From the NCBI GenBank assembly GCA_002070395.1, contig MWDE01000012.1:1-64000 (forward strand): 64,000 nt of DNA, written 5' to 3'. This DNA is from Synergistetes bacterium ADurb.Bin155. Its GTDB lineage: Bacteria > Synergistota > Synergistia > Synergistales > Thermovirgaceae. The position numbers were made by a program, and so were the translations under genes. Positions 1 through 14,005 of the stretch are shown piece after piece (within the stretch, counting starts at the first letter, position 1; each line of letters opens with the position of its first letter). The notes below the pieces were generated by a model. The model saw nothing but the letters and a program-made list of their open reading frames with translations. It was not told the origin of the DNA and did no database searches.

Positions 1-75
1 CTTGCCGTGGTCAATGTGACCGATCGTACCTATGTTCAGGTGCGGCTTCGTCCTGTCAAAATGCTCCTTCGCCAT
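1..75 (-). CDS. tuf: Elongation factor Tu, first 25 codons only (partial at window edge)
   Basis: Translating the complement from the ATG at 75 gives an N-terminus beginning [16 protein letters not shown] and running into GHIDHGK, the G1 (P-loop) motif of EF-Tu, where the window ends. EF-Tu delivers aminoacyl-tRNA to the ribosome as a GTP complex. A GGGAGG ribosome-binding site lies 8 bases before the start. It follows fusA by 65 bases in the same direction, the normal order rpsL-rpsG-fusA-tuf of the str operon. The remainder lies outside the window, so nothing can be said about its integrity. Confidence 0.93.
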   Translation of the reverse strand, partial: MAKEHFDRTKPHLNIGTIGHIDHGK

Positions 76-140
76 TTTGTTAACCTCCCTTGTTAACTTC
101 TTCTCAGCGGTTACCGCCTTTTATGTTTTTCCGGGGCGTA

Positions 141-2204
141 TCAGTGCCGCAGGATCTTTTCGGTGATCTCCCCGGGAACTTCCTCGTAGTGAGAGAACTG
201 CATCGAGTAGGACGCCCTGCCCGAGGTCTTGTTCCTCAGGTCGGTGGCGTACCCGAACATCTCCGAGAGCGGGGCGAAGGACTTCACGATCCTCGCGTTG
301 CCCCTCATCTCCATTCCCTCCACGTGACCCCGCCGCGAGGAAAGGTCTCCCATCACGTCCCCCACGTATTCATCGGGTGTCACGACCTCGACCTCCATGA
401 TCGGCTCCATCAGGACCGGGTTAGCGGACCTCATGGCTTCCTTGAAGGCCATGGAGGCGGCGATCCGGAAGGCCAGTTCGGAGCTGTCCACCTCGTGGAA
501 GCTGCCGTCGACGAGGGTCACCTTCACACCGATCACAGGGTAACCGCCCAGCACCCCGTTGGCCACGGTCTCGGCTATCCCCTTCTGCACGGCCGGGATG
601 AACTCCCTCGGTATGGCCCCGCCGACGATCCTGTCCTCGAAGAGGAAGCCCTTTTCCTCGGGGAGCGGCTCGATCTCCAGGACCACGTGGCCGTACTGCC
701 CCCTGCCCCCGGTCTGCTTGATGAACTTGCCCTCGCCGGAGGAGGGGTTCCTGATGGTCTCCCGATAGGCCACCTGGGGCCTTCCCACCCTGACGTCCAC
801 GCCGTATTCCCTCTTGAGCCGGTCGACGATGATCTCGAGGTGAAGTTCCCCCATCCCGGAGATGATCGTCTGGGCCGTCTCCTCGTTGGTGGAGACCTTG
901 AAGGTGGGGTCCTCCTCGGAGAGCCCCGCCAGCCCCCGCGTCAACTTCACCTGGTCGGCCTTGCTCATGGGTTCCGCCGAGAGGTGGACCACCGGCTCCG
1001 GGAACTCCACCGATTCCAGGACGATGGGCTTCCTCTCGTCGGAGAGGGTGTCCCCCGTCTTGGTGGCCTTCAGCCCCGGCAGGGCAACGATCTCGCCGGC
1101 GGAAGCCTCTTCAAGGTCCTCTCTCTTGTTGGCGTGCATCCTGAGTATCCTGCCAACCCTCTCGCGGTTCCCCGTAGAAGTATTCAAAAGGCTGGAACCG
1201 CTCCTGACCCTCCCGGAATAGACCCTGCAATAGACCAGGCGCCCCACGAAGGGGTCGACCATTATCTTGAAGGCCAGCGCTGAGAAGGGACCGCCGGGGT
1301 CGGGGTACCTTTCCTCGGGATCTCCCGTCGAAGGGTGCACGCCCTTGATCGGCGGCAGGTCCTTCGGGCTTGGGAGATAGTCCACCACTGCGTCAAGAAG
1401 GGAATGGACACCCTTGTTCTTGAAAGCCGACCCGCAGAGCACGGGGAAAACGGCCAGCTCGATGGTCCCCTTCCTGAGGGCCCTCTTGAGGACATCTTCC
1501 GGAACGCGCTTGCCCTCGAGGAAGAGGTTCATCACATCCTCGTCGATCTCCGCCATGGCCTCCACGAGGGCTTCCCTCCCAAGGGCGGCGTCTTCAGCCA
1601 GCTCGGCCGGGATATCCACTACCCTGGGGTCGACGCCGAGCTCCTCCACGTAGATGACGGCCTTTTCCCTGACCAGGTCGACGACACCGCTGAAGCCATC
1701 CTCGGAACCTATGGGTATTTGCACTGGGACGGCGTTAGCGCCTAGGCGCTCCTTCATCTGGGCGACGACCTGGTGGAAATCCGCCCCGACCCTGTCCATC
1801 TTGTTGATGAAGGCGACCCTGGGCACTCTGTACCGGTCGGCCTGCCTCCAGACGGTCTCGGACTGGGGTTCCACCCCGCCGACGGCGCAGAAGACCGCCA
1901 CGGCCCCGTCGAGGACCCTCATGGACCTTTCGACCTCAACGGTGAAATCCACGTGGCCGGGCGTATCAATAATATTGACACTAAAACCCTTCCAATGGCA
2001 GGTTGTGGCCGCGGAGGTTATAGTGATCCCCCGCTCCCTCTCCTGTTCCATCCAGTCCATGGTGGCCGCGCCCTCATGGACCTCCCCGAGCTTGTGCTTC
2101 CGGCCCGTGAAGAACAGGATCCTCTCCGTCGTCGTGGTCTTGCCGGCGTCAATATGCGCCGCGATGCCGATATTCCTGATTGAACCGAGATCGATCGAGC
2201 TCAT
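141..2204 (-). CDS. fusA: Elongation factor G
   Basis: Translocation GTPase of protein synthesis, 687 residues, the usual family length. Visible G motifs: AHIDAGKT near residue 16, RGIT near 58, DTPGH near 80 and NKMD near 134. Domains II to V follow through to the C-terminus. A longer reading frame extends to 2372, but the ATG at 2204 is chosen because it begins the conserved N-terminus ([17 protein letters not shown]) and has a GGAG site 8 bases upstream; the extension would run into rpsG. It sits between rpsG and tuf in a standard str operon and is presumably driven by the promoter upstream of the L7Ae-family gene. Confidence 0.97.
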   Translation of the reverse strand: MSSIDLGSIRNIGIAAHIDAGKTTTTERILFFTGRKHKLGEVHEGAATMDWMEQERERGITITSAATTCHWKGFSVNIIDTPGHVDFTVEVERSMRVLDGAVAVFCAVGGVEPQSETVWRQADRYRVPRVAFINKMDRVGADFHQVVAQMKERLGANAVPVQIPIGSEDGFSGVVDLVREKAVIYVEELGVDPRVVDIPAELAEDAALGREALVEAMAEIDEDVMNLFLEGKRVPEDVLKRALRKGTIELAVFPVLCGSAFKNKGVHSLLDAVVDYLPSPKDLPPIKGVHPSTGDPEERYPDPGGPFSALAFKIMVDPFVGRLVYCRVYSGRVRSGSSLLNTSTGNRERVGRILRMHANKREDLEEASAGEIVALPGLKATKTGDTLSDERKPIVLESVEFPEPVVHLSAEPMSKADQVKLTRGLAGLSEEDPTFKVSTNEETAQTIISGMGELHLEIIVDRLKREYGVDVRVGRPQVAYRETIRNPSSGEGKFIKQTGGRGQYGHVVLEIEPLPEEKGFLFEDRIVGGAIPREFIPAVQKGIAETVANGVLGGYPVIGVKVTLVDGSFHEVDSSELAFRIAASMAFKEAMRSANPVLMEPIMEVEVVTPDEYVGDVMGDLSSRRGHVEGMEMRGNARIVKSFAPLSEMFGYATDLRNKTSGRASYSMQFSHYEEVPGEITEKILRH

Positions 2205-2277
2205 TCGCTTTTCTCCGTGCCCGGTCCCGCGGCGGGTCCCCCTTGCACGACCCGGTGCCCGCGGGGCCTTAAGCTGA

Positions 2278-2748
2278 CTACCAGCGGTAATGGGCAAAGG
2301 CCCTGTTGGCCTCGGCCATCCTGTGAGTGTCTTCCCGTTTCTTGACGGAATTACCCTCACCGCGGCAAGCATCGGTCAGCTCCCTGGCCAGCCTTTCTAC
2401 CATGGGGATGCCCTTTCGCCCCCTGGCGTACTGGAGGATCCACCGGGTGGCGAGGGCCTGGGCCCTCCTGGGCTGCACTTCCACGGGGACCTGGTAGGTG
2501 GCCCCGCCCACCCTCCTGGGACGGACCTCGACCATGGGGCGGACATTCTCCATGGCCTTGTTGAACACCTCGAGGGGCTCCATGCTCAGCCTCTTCGAGG
2601 CGAGGTCAAGGGCTCCGTACATGATCTTCTCGGCGACGCTTCTCTTGCCGTCGATCATGATCGCCGCAATGAACTTGGCTATATCGAGTTCCCCGAACCT
2701 GGGGTCGGGCTCAACCTCGCGAATCCTGACGTGTCCCTTTCTTGGCAT
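2278..2748 (-). CDS. rpsG: 30S ribosomal protein S7
   Basis: Primary 16S rRNA-binding protein that nucleates assembly of the 30S head. The product is 156 residues, the normal bacterial length, beginning [15 protein letters not shown] and ending in the family's typical NRAFAHYRW tail. The ATG at 2748 is preceded by AGGAT. It lies 39 bases after rpsL and 73 bases before fusA on the same strand, the conserved str arrangement. No abnormality is visible. Confidence 0.97.
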   Translation of the reverse strand: MPRKGHVRIREVEPDPRFGELDIAKFIAAIMIDGKRSVAEKIMYGALDLASKRLSMEPLEVFNKAMENVRPMVEVRPRRVGGATYQVPVEVQPRRAQALATRWILQYARGRKGIPMVERLARELTDACRGEGNSVKKREDTHRMAEANRAFAHYRW

Positions 2749-2787
2749 ATCCTAGACACTCTCCCTGCCGTTGCCTGTCTGCCGGCC

Positions 2788-3159
2788 CTACTTGGGCCGT
2801 CTCGCGCCGTACTTGGAGCGGCTCTTCCGCCTTCCCTCGACGCCGCCGCAATCAAGGGTGCCCCTCACTATATGGTAACGGACCCCGGGAAGGTCCTTGA
2901 CCCTGCCGCCCCTCACCAACACTACAGAGTGTTCCTGCAGGTTGTGTCCCACCCCGGGTATGTAGGAAGTGACCTCGAAGCCGTTGGTAAGGCGGACCCT
3001 CGCGACCTTCCTGAGGGCGGAGTTCGGCTTCTTAGGCGTGACGGTGTAAACCCTGGTGCAGACCCCTCTCCTTGCAGGATTCCCCTGCAGGGCCGGTGCC
3101 TTGGAGCGCCCTCTCTTTTCCTGGCGCCCCTTTCGTATCAGTTGGTTAATGGTCGGCAA
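2788..3159 (-). CDS. rpsL: 30S ribosomal protein S12
   Basis: Decoding-centre protein, 123 residues. The conserved [11 protein letters not shown] block is at residues 41-51 and [13 protein letters not shown] follows in the second half. The lysines in the first block, whose replacement gives streptomycin resistance in other bacteria, are present, so this is the ordinary sensitive-type sequence. The start is TTG at 3159, supported by an AAGGAGGGGG ribosome-binding site; no ATG lies in a better position. It is cotranscribed with the L7Ae-family gene 53 bases upstream. Confidence 0.97.
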   Translation of the reverse strand: MPTINQLIRKGRQEKRGRSKAPALQGNPARRGVCTRVYTVTPKKPNSALRKVARVRLTNGFEVTSYIPGVGHNLQEHSVVLVRGGRVKDLPGVRYHIVRGTLDCGGVEGRRKSRSKYGARRPK

Positions 3160-3212
3160 AAAACCCCCTCCTTCTCATTCACTGCTCCTTCGAGCCCTCC
3201 ACCCCGGTGACC

Positions 3213-3470
3213 TCAGGGACCCTTCCGTATCGCGATCCCCGCCGCAGCCGCTCCGCGGCCGATGGCGCAAGCGCGCCCGAGGATGGTCATGCTGTCAGCC
3301 CATTCGACCTTGATGCCGGCCTCTTCAGCCATCTTCTCCAGGTCCTCCACCAGGGATGCCCTCGCATCGGCCGCGAGGAAGAGTTTCCTCAAATTCCCGG
3401 ACTGGAGCGCTCTCCTCACGGACCTTACCCCCACCAGCCTGTTGGGCACAGCCAGCTCGTTCAAGGGCAC
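3213..3470 (-). CDS. L7Ae/YbxF-family RNA-binding protein
   Basis: A small 85-residue protein of the L7Ae/L30e/S12e/Gadd45 superfamily; family members recognise kink-turn RNA. Location between rpoC and rpsL is the position of ybxF (rplGB) in Firmicutes. Visible features: the N-terminal NRLVGVRSVRRALQSG helix, the LFLAADA strand and the C-terminal CAIGRGAAAAGIAIR segment. The frame is open to GTG 3497, but that codon lies at the predicted transcription start of the promoter at 3504-3532 and lacks a ribosome-binding site. GTG 3470 follows AAGGGGGGG at good spacing, so it is preferred. Whether this is a real ribosome component is not established. Confidence 0.82.
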   Translation of the reverse strand: MPLNELAVPNRLVGVRSVRRALQSGNLRKLFLAADARASLVEDLEKMAEEAGIKVEWADSMTILGRACAIGRGAAAAGIAIRKGP

Positions 3471-3503
3471 ACGGGACCCCCCCCTTGAAAAGGACACCGG
3501 GAA

Positions 3504-3532
3504 ATAATATCAGCGGCACCGGTCACTGTCAA
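3504..3532 (-). promoter_or_regulatory. Promoter of the L7Ae-rpsL-rpsG-fusA-tuf operon
   Basis: On the minus strand the sequence reads TTGACA (3532-3527), a 17-base spacer, and TATTAT (3509-3504), almost the sigma-70/SigA consensus. It sits between the rpoC stop and the L7Ae-family gene, with a predicted start near 3497. This would let the str genes be expressed separately from rpoBC. Confidence 0.75.
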
Positions 3533-3561
3533 GAAAGATCTTTTCCCCGCCTCTTCCAGGG

Positions 3562-8523
<4,962 letters not shown>

Positions 8524-11500
8524 CTATTCCTCAGCCCCCTCTTCCGGGTCGTCGTCGCTCTCTCCACCCAGGACCGAGATCAGTTGGCCCCGGTCTTCCT
8601 CAACGGGCACCTCGTCATGGAAAAGGTCATCGAGGGCTCCCTCCGGGCGGCCCGCGGGTCCTTCGCGCTTCTCGTGGGTCCTCACTCTCGGGAGGAGCGC
8701 CGGCTCTTCGTCCTCATCCATGAGCAGCTCTCCCATGGAGCCGTCCTCGTAGGCGATCTCCACGTCAAGACCCAGGCCCTGCAGTTCCTTGACGAGGACC
8801 CTGAAGCTCTCGGGGACGCCGTGTTCCGTAAGGTTGAGACCCTTCACTATCCTCTCGTAGGTCTTGAGTCTGCCCCTGATGTCGTCGGACTTGACGGTCA
8901 GGATCTCCTGGAGGACGTGGGCGGCCCCGTAGCCTTCCAGGGCCCAGACTTCCATCTCCCCGAAGCGCTGGCCGCCGAACTGGGCCTTCCCCCCGAGGGG
9001 CTGCTGGGTTATCAGGCTGTAGGGGCCTATGGACCGGGCATGGATCTTGTCGTCCACCAGGTGGATGAGCTTCATCATGTACATGGTCCCCACCGTGACG
9101 GGCCGCCTCATGGGTTCGCCTGTCCTGCCGTCGTAGAGGAGCACCCGCCCGTCGGGCGTCATGTCCTTGAAACCCTCCTGGCGGGACTTCTCCACCAGGT
9201 CCAGGATCTCCTGCTCGGTAGCCCCCTCAAAGACTGCGGTGGAAACGTGCCAGTCGTTCTGGGAGGCCACGAAGCCGAGGATAGTCTCCAGCACCTGGCC
9301 GAGGTTCATGCGGCTTGGCACCCCGATGGGGTTCAGCACCACATCGATGGGGGTGCCGTCGGGAAGGTAGGGCATATCCTCTTCGGGGAGGATCCTCGAG
9401 ACGACACCCTTGTTGCCGTGGCGCCCCGCCATCTTGTCGCCCACCGAGATCTTCCTTATCTTCGCCACGTAGACCTTAACGACCTCGTTGACCCCCGGCG
9501 TAAGGTCATCGCCGTTCTCGGAACGGCTGAGGCGCTTCACCGCCACGACCTTCCCGCCCTCACCGTGGGGGATCCTCATGGAGGTGTCCCTGACCTCCCT
9601 GGCTTTCTCACCGAAGATGGCCCTCAGGAGTTTTTCCTCGGGCGACTGGTCGGACTCGCCCTTGGGGGTGACCTTGCCGACGAGGATGTCTCCCGCCACC
9701 ACTTCCGCCCCGATCCGGACGATGCCGGTCTCGTCGAGGTCCTTGAGGGCATCCTCGCCGACGTTGGGGATATCCCGGGTTATCTCTTCGGGACCGAGCT
9801 TCGTGTCGCGGGCCTCCACCTCGTACTCCTCGATATGGACGGAGGAGAAGCTGTCGTTCTTAACCAGCCTGTCGCTCAGCAGGATGGCGTCCTCGTAGTT
9901 GTACCCCTCCCAGGAGACGAAGGCCACGAGTACGTTGTTGCCCAGGGCCAGTTCGGTGTTCTCCACCGCCTGGCCGTCGGCGATGATATCCCCCGCCTTG
10001 ACCTTGTCTCCCTTGAAGACGATGGGTTTCTGGTGGATGATGGTACCCTGGTTTGACCTCTTAAACTTGACCAGGTTGTACTGGTCGATCTTGCCGGCCT
10101 TGCCCGCCTGGATCCTTATCGTCCGGGAATCGACGCCGATCACGGTGCCGGGATTGCGCGCCACCACGCAGGAGCCCGAATCCCGGGCTATCCTCGCCTC
10201 GATCCCCGTTCCGATGATGGGAGCCCTGGAGTTGATCAGTGGGACGGCCTGCCTTTGCATATTGGACCCCATGAGAGCCCGGTTTGCATCGTCATGCTCC
10301 AGGAAGGGGATGAGGGCCGTCGAGGCCGAGACGATCTGCTTGGGCGAAATATCCAGGAAGTCGACCTTGGCCGGCTCGACCACGGCGATATCCCCCCTGT
10401 CCCTTACGTAGATCTCCTTTTCCGCGAAGGTCCTGTCGGGATTCAGGGGCGTGTTGGCCCTTCCGATGTAATATTCGTCTTCCTCGTCGGCCCCGAGGTA
10501 GACGACTTCGTCGGTGACCTTGCCGTCGACGACCTTTCTTTTCGGTGCCTGGAGGAAGCCGTACTCGTTTATCCTCGAGTAGATCGACAGGGAGGTCACC
10601 AGGCCAATGTTGGGACCCTCGGGGGTCTCGATGGGGCAGACCCTGCCGTAGTGGGTGTAGTGGACGTCCCTCGCCTCGAAACCGGCCCTCTCCCTGCTCA
10701 GACCGCCGGGGCCGAGCGCCGAGAGCCTTCTCCGATGGGTCAGTTCCGCCAGGGGATTCGTCTGGTCCATGAACTGCGAAAGCTGGCCAGAGCCGTAGAA
10801 CTCCCTCAGGGCCGCCGATATGGGACGAACATTTATCAATTCCCTCGCGGTGGCGCCGGTGAGGTCGGGGATGGTGGTCATCCTCTCCCGGGCGATCCTC
10901 TCCATCCTGAGCAGCCCTATCCGGACCTGGTTCTGGAGCAGTTCGCCGACAGCCCGCACCCTCCTGTTGCCGAGATGGTCAATGTCGTCAATCCGCTCGT
11001 AGCCGTCCCTGAGGCCCATCAGTTTTTTGACTATCTGCACGACGCCATCCACCAGGAGCAGGCGGACCGACCCCGGGATATCCAGGCCGAGCCGGCGGTT
11101 CAGCTTGTACCTCCCGACGCGGCCGAGGTTGTACCTGCGGGTGTCGAAGAAGAGCCCATTGACATACTCCCTGGCGTTCTCCATCCGGGCCGGTTCGTTG
11201 GGCCGAAGCCTGCGAAACAGCTCGAGGATGGCCTCATCGGTGTTCCTTGTCGGGTCGCGCTCCATGGTGGCCTCGATGGCGGAGTCGGTCTTCCAGACCC
11301 AGGCCCGGGTCCTGCCCATCTCCAGCAATCTCTCAAGGATGTCCCGGGTGATCCTCTCGTTCTTCTTGATGACGGCCTTCCCGGACTCCTCGGTTATGGT
11401 CTCGGCGATGAGCCTTCCCTTGACCTCGTCCTCGATGAGGTCGATCTGTTCCTCGACGGCTCCGAAAAGCTCCAGGATCTCATCATTGCCTGCTACGCCG

Positions 11501-12138
11501 AAGGCCTTGAGCAACACCGTGACGGGCAATTTTTTCCTGTTGTCGATGTTCACCGATAGGACCTCGCCGGGCGTCATGTCGAACTCGAGCCAGGCTCCCC
11601 TGTCGGGGATGACCTTGGCGGAGTAACGCTCCTGCCCCGGGATGGATTCCTCGGAGTTGAAGTAGACGCCCGCCGAGCGGGCCAGCTGGCTGACGACGAC
11701 CCTCTCGGTGCCGTTGATGATGAAGGTCCCTCTTTCGGTCATCATGGGGAAGTCCCCAAGGTAGACCTCCTCTTCCTTGATCTCCTCGGTCTTCCTGTTC
11801 ACCAGGCGGATGGTCGCCCTGACCGACCGGGACCAGGAAAGGTCCCTCTGGATCGCCTCTTCCTGGGTAACCTGGGGGGGGTCGACGAAATAGTCCACGA
11901 ATTCAAGGGCGAAGGAGCCGTCATAGCTCTCGATGGGGAAGACCTCATCGAAGAGCTCCTGGAGACCCTGACTGGATCTCTCATCGGCCTCGATGAGTGC
12001 GCCCTTTTCGTTGAATTGGAAGAACCAGCGGAAGGAATCCCGCTGGATCTCCACCAGGTCGGGGATCTCGACAAGGTCGCGGGTGCGACCGAAGGTGAGG
12101 CGCTGCCGCTTGCTGTTTACGGTAACGAATTCAGCCAT
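8524..12138 (-). CDS. rpoB: RNA polymerase beta subunit
   Basis: Beta subunit, 1204 residues. The rifampicin region is intact: [18 protein letters not shown], then [10 protein letters not shown], with the Asp, His and Ser whose change usually confers resistance all in wild-type form. Other landmarks are [13 protein letters not shown] and, late in the protein, [19 protein letters not shown]. The C-terminus carries an extra acidic tail ending [10 protein letters not shown]. The TAG stop abuts the rpoC ATG, so the two are translationally coupled. Unlike many bacteria, no rplL lies immediately upstream; instead a promoter within a hairpin and a tRNA gene precede it. Confidence 0.98.
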   Translation of the reverse strand: MAEFVTVNSKRQRLTFGRTRDLVEIPDLVEIQRDSFRWFFQFNEKGALIEADERSSQGLQELFDEVFPIESYDGSFALEFVDYFVDPPQVTQEEAIQRDLSWSRSVRATIRLVNRKTEEIKEEEVYLGDFPMMTERGTFIINGTERVVVSQLARSAGVYFNSEESIPGQERYSAKVIPDRGAWLEFDMTPGEVLSVNIDNRKKLPVTVLLKAFGVAGNDEILELFGAVEEQIDLIEDEVKGRLIAETITEESGKAVIKKNERITRDILERLLEMGRTRAWVWKTDSAIEATMERDPTRNTDEAILELFRRLRPNEPARMENAREYVNGLFFDTRRYNLGRVGRYKLNRRLGLDIPGSVRLLLVDGVVQIVKKLMGLRDGYERIDDIDHLGNRRVRAVGELLQNQVRIGLLRMERIARERMTTIPDLTGATARELINVRPISAALREFYGSGQLSQFMDQTNPLAELTHRRRLSALGPGGLSRERAGFEARDVHYTHYGRVCPIETPEGPNIGLVTSLSIYSRINEYGFLQAPKRKVVDGKVTDEVVYLGADEEDEYYIGRANTPLNPDRTFAEKEIYVRDRGDIAVVEPAKVDFLDISPKQIVSASTALIPFLEHDDANRALMGSNMQRQAVPLINSRAPIIGTGIEARIARDSGSCVVARNPGTVIGVDSRTIRIQAGKAGKIDQYNLVKFKRSNQGTIIHQKPIVFKGDKVKAGDIIADGQAVENTELALGNNVLVAFVSWEGYNYEDAILLSDRLVKNDSFSSVHIEEYEVEARDTKLGPEEITRDIPNVGEDALKDLDETGIVRIGAEVVAGDILVGKVTPKGESDQSPEEKLLRAIFGEKAREVRDTSMRIPHGEGGKVVAVKRLSRSENGDDLTPGVNEVVKVYVAKIRKISVGDKMAGRHGNKGVVSRILPEEDMPYLPDGTPIDVVLNPIGVPSRMNLGQVLETILGFVASQNDWHVSTAVFEGATEQEILDLVEKSRQEGFKDMTPDGRVLLYDGRTGEPMRRPVTVGTMYMMKLIHLVDDKIHARSIGPYSLITQQPLGGKAQFGGQRFGEMEVWALEGYGAAHVLQEILTVKSDDIRGRLKTYERIVKGLNLTEHGVPESFRVLVKELQGLGLDVEIAYEDGSMGELLMDEDEEPALLPRVRTHEKREGPAGRPEGALDDLFHDEVPVEEDRGQLISVLGGESDDDPEEGAEE

Positions 12139-12199
12139 GGGAGAAACACAACCTCCCTGTCTCTAGGGGATTTGGGGAAACAAGACGTGACAAACTAAA

Positions 12200-12228
12200 A
12201 GAATAGCGAAAGGGCTGTGCTCTGTCAA
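12200..12228 (-). promoter_or_regulatory. rpoBC promoter
   Basis: Minus-strand TTGACA (12228-12223), 17-base spacer, TATTCT (12205-12200). The predicted start near 12193 leaves a leader of about 55 bases before rpoB. The spacer and -35 box lie inside the 15-base-pair inverted repeat at 12207-12250. Confidence 0.7.
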
Positions 12229-12250
12229 TAGGCACAGCACAACCCTTTCG
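12207..12250 (-). terminator. Long hairpin between tRNA-Leu and rpoB, overlapping the rpoB promoter
   Basis: 12207-12221 and 12236-12250 are inverted copies matching at 14 of 15 positions (arms beginning CGAAAGGG), separated by 14 bases. Read on the minus strand the stem is followed by CTATTCTTTTAG, a weak U-rich tract, so it could terminate the tRNA transcript. Because the arm overlaps the rpoB -35/-10 interval, it could also be a regulator site. Which role applies cannot be told from sequence. Confidence 0.5.
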
Positions 12251-12310
12251 GTTTTCTCCTGGTACGATCACCGTTTTTCACCACCCGCCGACGGGGTGGA
12301 CTGTATTTTA

Positions 12311-12396
12311 TGGTGGGGAAGGGGGGATTTGAACCCCCACACCCTTACGGACACTGGCTCCTGAAGCCAGCGCGTCTACCGTTCCGCCACTTCCCC
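12311..12396 (-). tRNA. tRNA-Leu, anticodon CAG
   Basis: The complement folds as a class II tRNA of 86 bases with encoded CCA. The acceptor stem GGGGAAG pairs with CTTCCCC. The anticodon stem CTGGC/GCCAG encloses the loop TTCAGGA, giving anticodon CAG. The T arm is GGGGG-TTCAAAT-CCCCC. The long variable arm is typical of leucine tRNAs. A dedicated promoter lies 24-52 bases upstream. Confidence 0.96.
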
Positions 12397-12419
12397 GGGT
12401 CCTGGTACCAACGCCGTTG

Positions 12420-12448
12420 ATTTTATCAACGGGGGGACCTTTTTGCAA
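12420..12448 (-). promoter_or_regulatory. tRNA-Leu promoter
   Basis: Minus-strand TTGCAA (12448-12443), 17-base spacer, TAAAAT (12425-12420). The predicted start near 12412 precedes the mature tRNA 5' end (12396) by about 16 bases, a normal pre-tRNA leader length. Confidence 0.65.
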
Positions 12449-12460
12449 CAGGGGTTGGTA

Positions 12461-12492
12461 AAGGGGCGCGGCACCAAGGCACCGCGCCCCTT
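12461..12492 (-). terminator. Strong GC hairpin beyond the adh gene and repeat array
   Basis: Perfect 11-base arms (AAGGGGCGCGG at 12461-12471 and its complement at 12482-12492) around a 10-base loop. There is no clear U tract on either strand, so an intrinsic terminator is only likely. Transcription of the alcohol dehydrogenase gene would reach it after passing through the repeat array. Confidence 0.4.
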
Positions 12493-12507
12493 AACAGTTC
12501 ACGCCTT

Positions 12508-12744
12508 TCGCTTTTGCTTTTGACTTTGCCTTTGTCTTTGCTTTGGCTTTGCCTTTGGCCTTGGCTTTGGTTTTGGCCTTGGCTTTGGTTTTGGCCTTGG
12601 CTTTGGTTTTGGCCTTGGCCTTGGCTTTGCCTTTAGCTTCACGATTTCCGATTCACGATTCACGATTCACGGCTTTTTCGATTCACGATTTACGATTTAC
12701 GCTTCACGATTCACGATTCACGATTCACGATTTACGGATTTTAG
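12508..12744 (-). repeat. Compound heptamer/hexamer repeat array, copy 1
   Basis: This fills most of the interval between tRNA-Leu and the alcohol dehydrogenase gene. Read on the minus strand it starts 3 bases after the adh stop with AAAATCCGTAAATCG. Degenerate 7-base units (GTGAATC/GTAAATC; about 12744-12637) follow, then 6-base units of the type CAAGGC, CAAAGC and CAAAAC with an 18-base higher-order period (about 12636-12508). There are no spacers, so it is not CRISPR. No gene is believed to lie inside. The same heptamer-then-hexamer order recurs at 60866-61034 and 61484-61918. Confidence 0.9.
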
Positions 12745-12745
12745 T

Positions 12746-13906
12746 TTACCCCTTGTGAGCCTTTTTGAAGAGCTCCAGGTAGCCCTTTCGGTCGATCTTC
12801 CTCGGGTTGCTCTCGGTGGACATGTTCTCCTCCGACAGCAGGGCCAGTTTTTCCAGGTCCTCTTCCTTCACGTTGAGCGATCTGAAACTGGGGAGCCCTA
12901 TCTCCTTCGAAAGGGCCCTGATCTTTTCAATGCCGAGGACGGCGGCCCGCCGGTCATCGTCCTCCTTTATGCCCATCGCCCGGGCGACCCGGGCGTACTT
13001 GTATTCCGCCTCCGGCAGGTTGTATTCCATCACGAAGGGGAGCAGGATGGCGTTGCACAGCCCGTGGGGCGCGTCGTACATCCCCCCGAGGGATTCCGCC
13101 ATGCAGTGGACGGAGGCCACGTCGGAATGGCTGAAGGAAATGCCGCCCAGCAGGCTGCCCAGGAGCATCTCCGACCTGGCTCCCAGGTTATCGCCGTGAT
13201 GGACCGCCTCGACGATGTTGGAGGCTATCATCTCGACGGCGTAAAGGCCGACCGCCTCTGCGATGGGTTCCGTTGCCGTCGCGGTGTAACCCTCAATGGC
13301 GTGGGTCAGAGCGTCGATGCCGGTGGAGGCGGTGACAGCCGGCGGGACCGTCAGCGTAAGCTCCGGGTCCAGGAGGGCCACCTTGGCCGCTATCTTGGTG
13401 CTCCTCATGGAAAACTTGTAGTTCTTCTCCGTGTCGGTTATCACCGAAGCGAAGGTGACCTCGCTGCCGGTGCCGGCGGTGGTCGGAATGGTCACCAGCG
13501 GCAGGCACTCGCCCTTGACCTTCTCCTTGCCCTTGTAATCCTGGGCCCTGCCGCCGAGGGGGGCCAGGATGCAGACGACCTTGGCCGCGTCGATGGGGCT
13601 GCCCCCGCCGAGGGCCACCACGCAGTCGGCGCCCATTTCCCTGGCCACCGCCGCGCCTTCTTCGGTGTTACGATCCTTGGGGTTGGCCTCCACCCCATCA
13701 AAGACCTCGTAATGGACCTTCCCCTCGAGGCTCTTCGCGACCCTGTCCAGCAGGCCGGCCTTGATGATGCCCTTGTCCGTCACGATCAGGACCTTTTTCG
13801 CGCCAAGAGCCTCCAGCTCCCGGCCGAGTTCGCCCGAGACACCGAGTCCGAAACTGATCCTGGTGGGCAGGATGAAATCAAAACTGCTCATGAAACTCAT
13901 TGTCAT
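12746..13906 (-). CDS. Iron-containing alcohol dehydrogenase
   Basis: A 386-residue member of the group III (iron-dependent) NAD(P)-dependent alcohol dehydrogenases, which interconvert alcohols and aldehydes or ketones, commonly in fermentation. The dinucleotide-binding GGGSPIDAAK is at about 100-109 and TTAGTGSE at 142-149. The expected metal ligands are D198, H202, H267 and H281. The frame opens with GTG-GTG-ATG; the ATG at 13906 is preferred because AAGGA lies 10 bases upstream. It stands alone between the NSS terminator and the repeat array. Substrate cannot be deduced; butanol or 1,3-propanediol dehydrogenase-like activities are all possible. Confidence 0.9.
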   Translation of the reverse strand: MTMSFMSSFDFILPTRISFGLGVSGELGRELEALGAKKVLIVTDKGIIKAGLLDRVAKSLEGKVHYEVFDGVEANPKDRNTEEGAAVAREMGADCVVALGGGSPIDAAKVVCILAPLGGRAQDYKGKEKVKGECLPLVTIPTTAGTGSEVTFASVITDTEKNYKFSMRSTKIAAKVALLDPELTLTVPPAVTASTGIDALTHAIEGYTATATEPIAEAVGLYAVEMIASNIVEAVHHGDNLGARSEMLLGSLLGGISFSHSDVASVHCMAESLGGMYDAPHGLCNAILLPFVMEYNLPEAEYKYARVARAMGIKEDDDRRAAVLGIEKIRALSKEIGLPSFRSLNVKEEDLEKLALLSEENMSTESNPRKIDRKGYLELFKKAHKG

Positions 13907-13949
13907 CACCACTTGTTCCTTGGATTGTAATGATCCCCGTACATTTTCG

Positions 13950-13986
13950 ATGAAGAAGAAGGACCCGGCTGTACAGCCGGGTCCTT
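13950..13986 (-). terminator. Terminator after the NSS transporter gene
   Basis: The arms of AAGGACCCGGCTGTACAGCCGGGTCCTT (13959-13986) form a near-perfect hairpin. On the minus strand it is followed by CTTCTTC, a pyrimidine-rich rather than pure-U tail. It lies 20 bases after the transporter stop and separates it from the alcohol dehydrogenase gene. Confidence 0.7.
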
Positions 13987-14005
13987 GGACCTCACGGTAC
14001 AGTTG

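Noticed and set aside
12311-12396. Integration (att) site at the tRNA-Leu 3' end
   Set aside because: No second copy of the tRNA 3' sequence and no integrase were found in the window.
12543-12758. Plus-strand frame of alternating Ala-Leu-Val followed by HDSRFT repeats
   Set aside because: Product of the hexamer and heptamer repeats of array copy 1, with no homologue or start signal.
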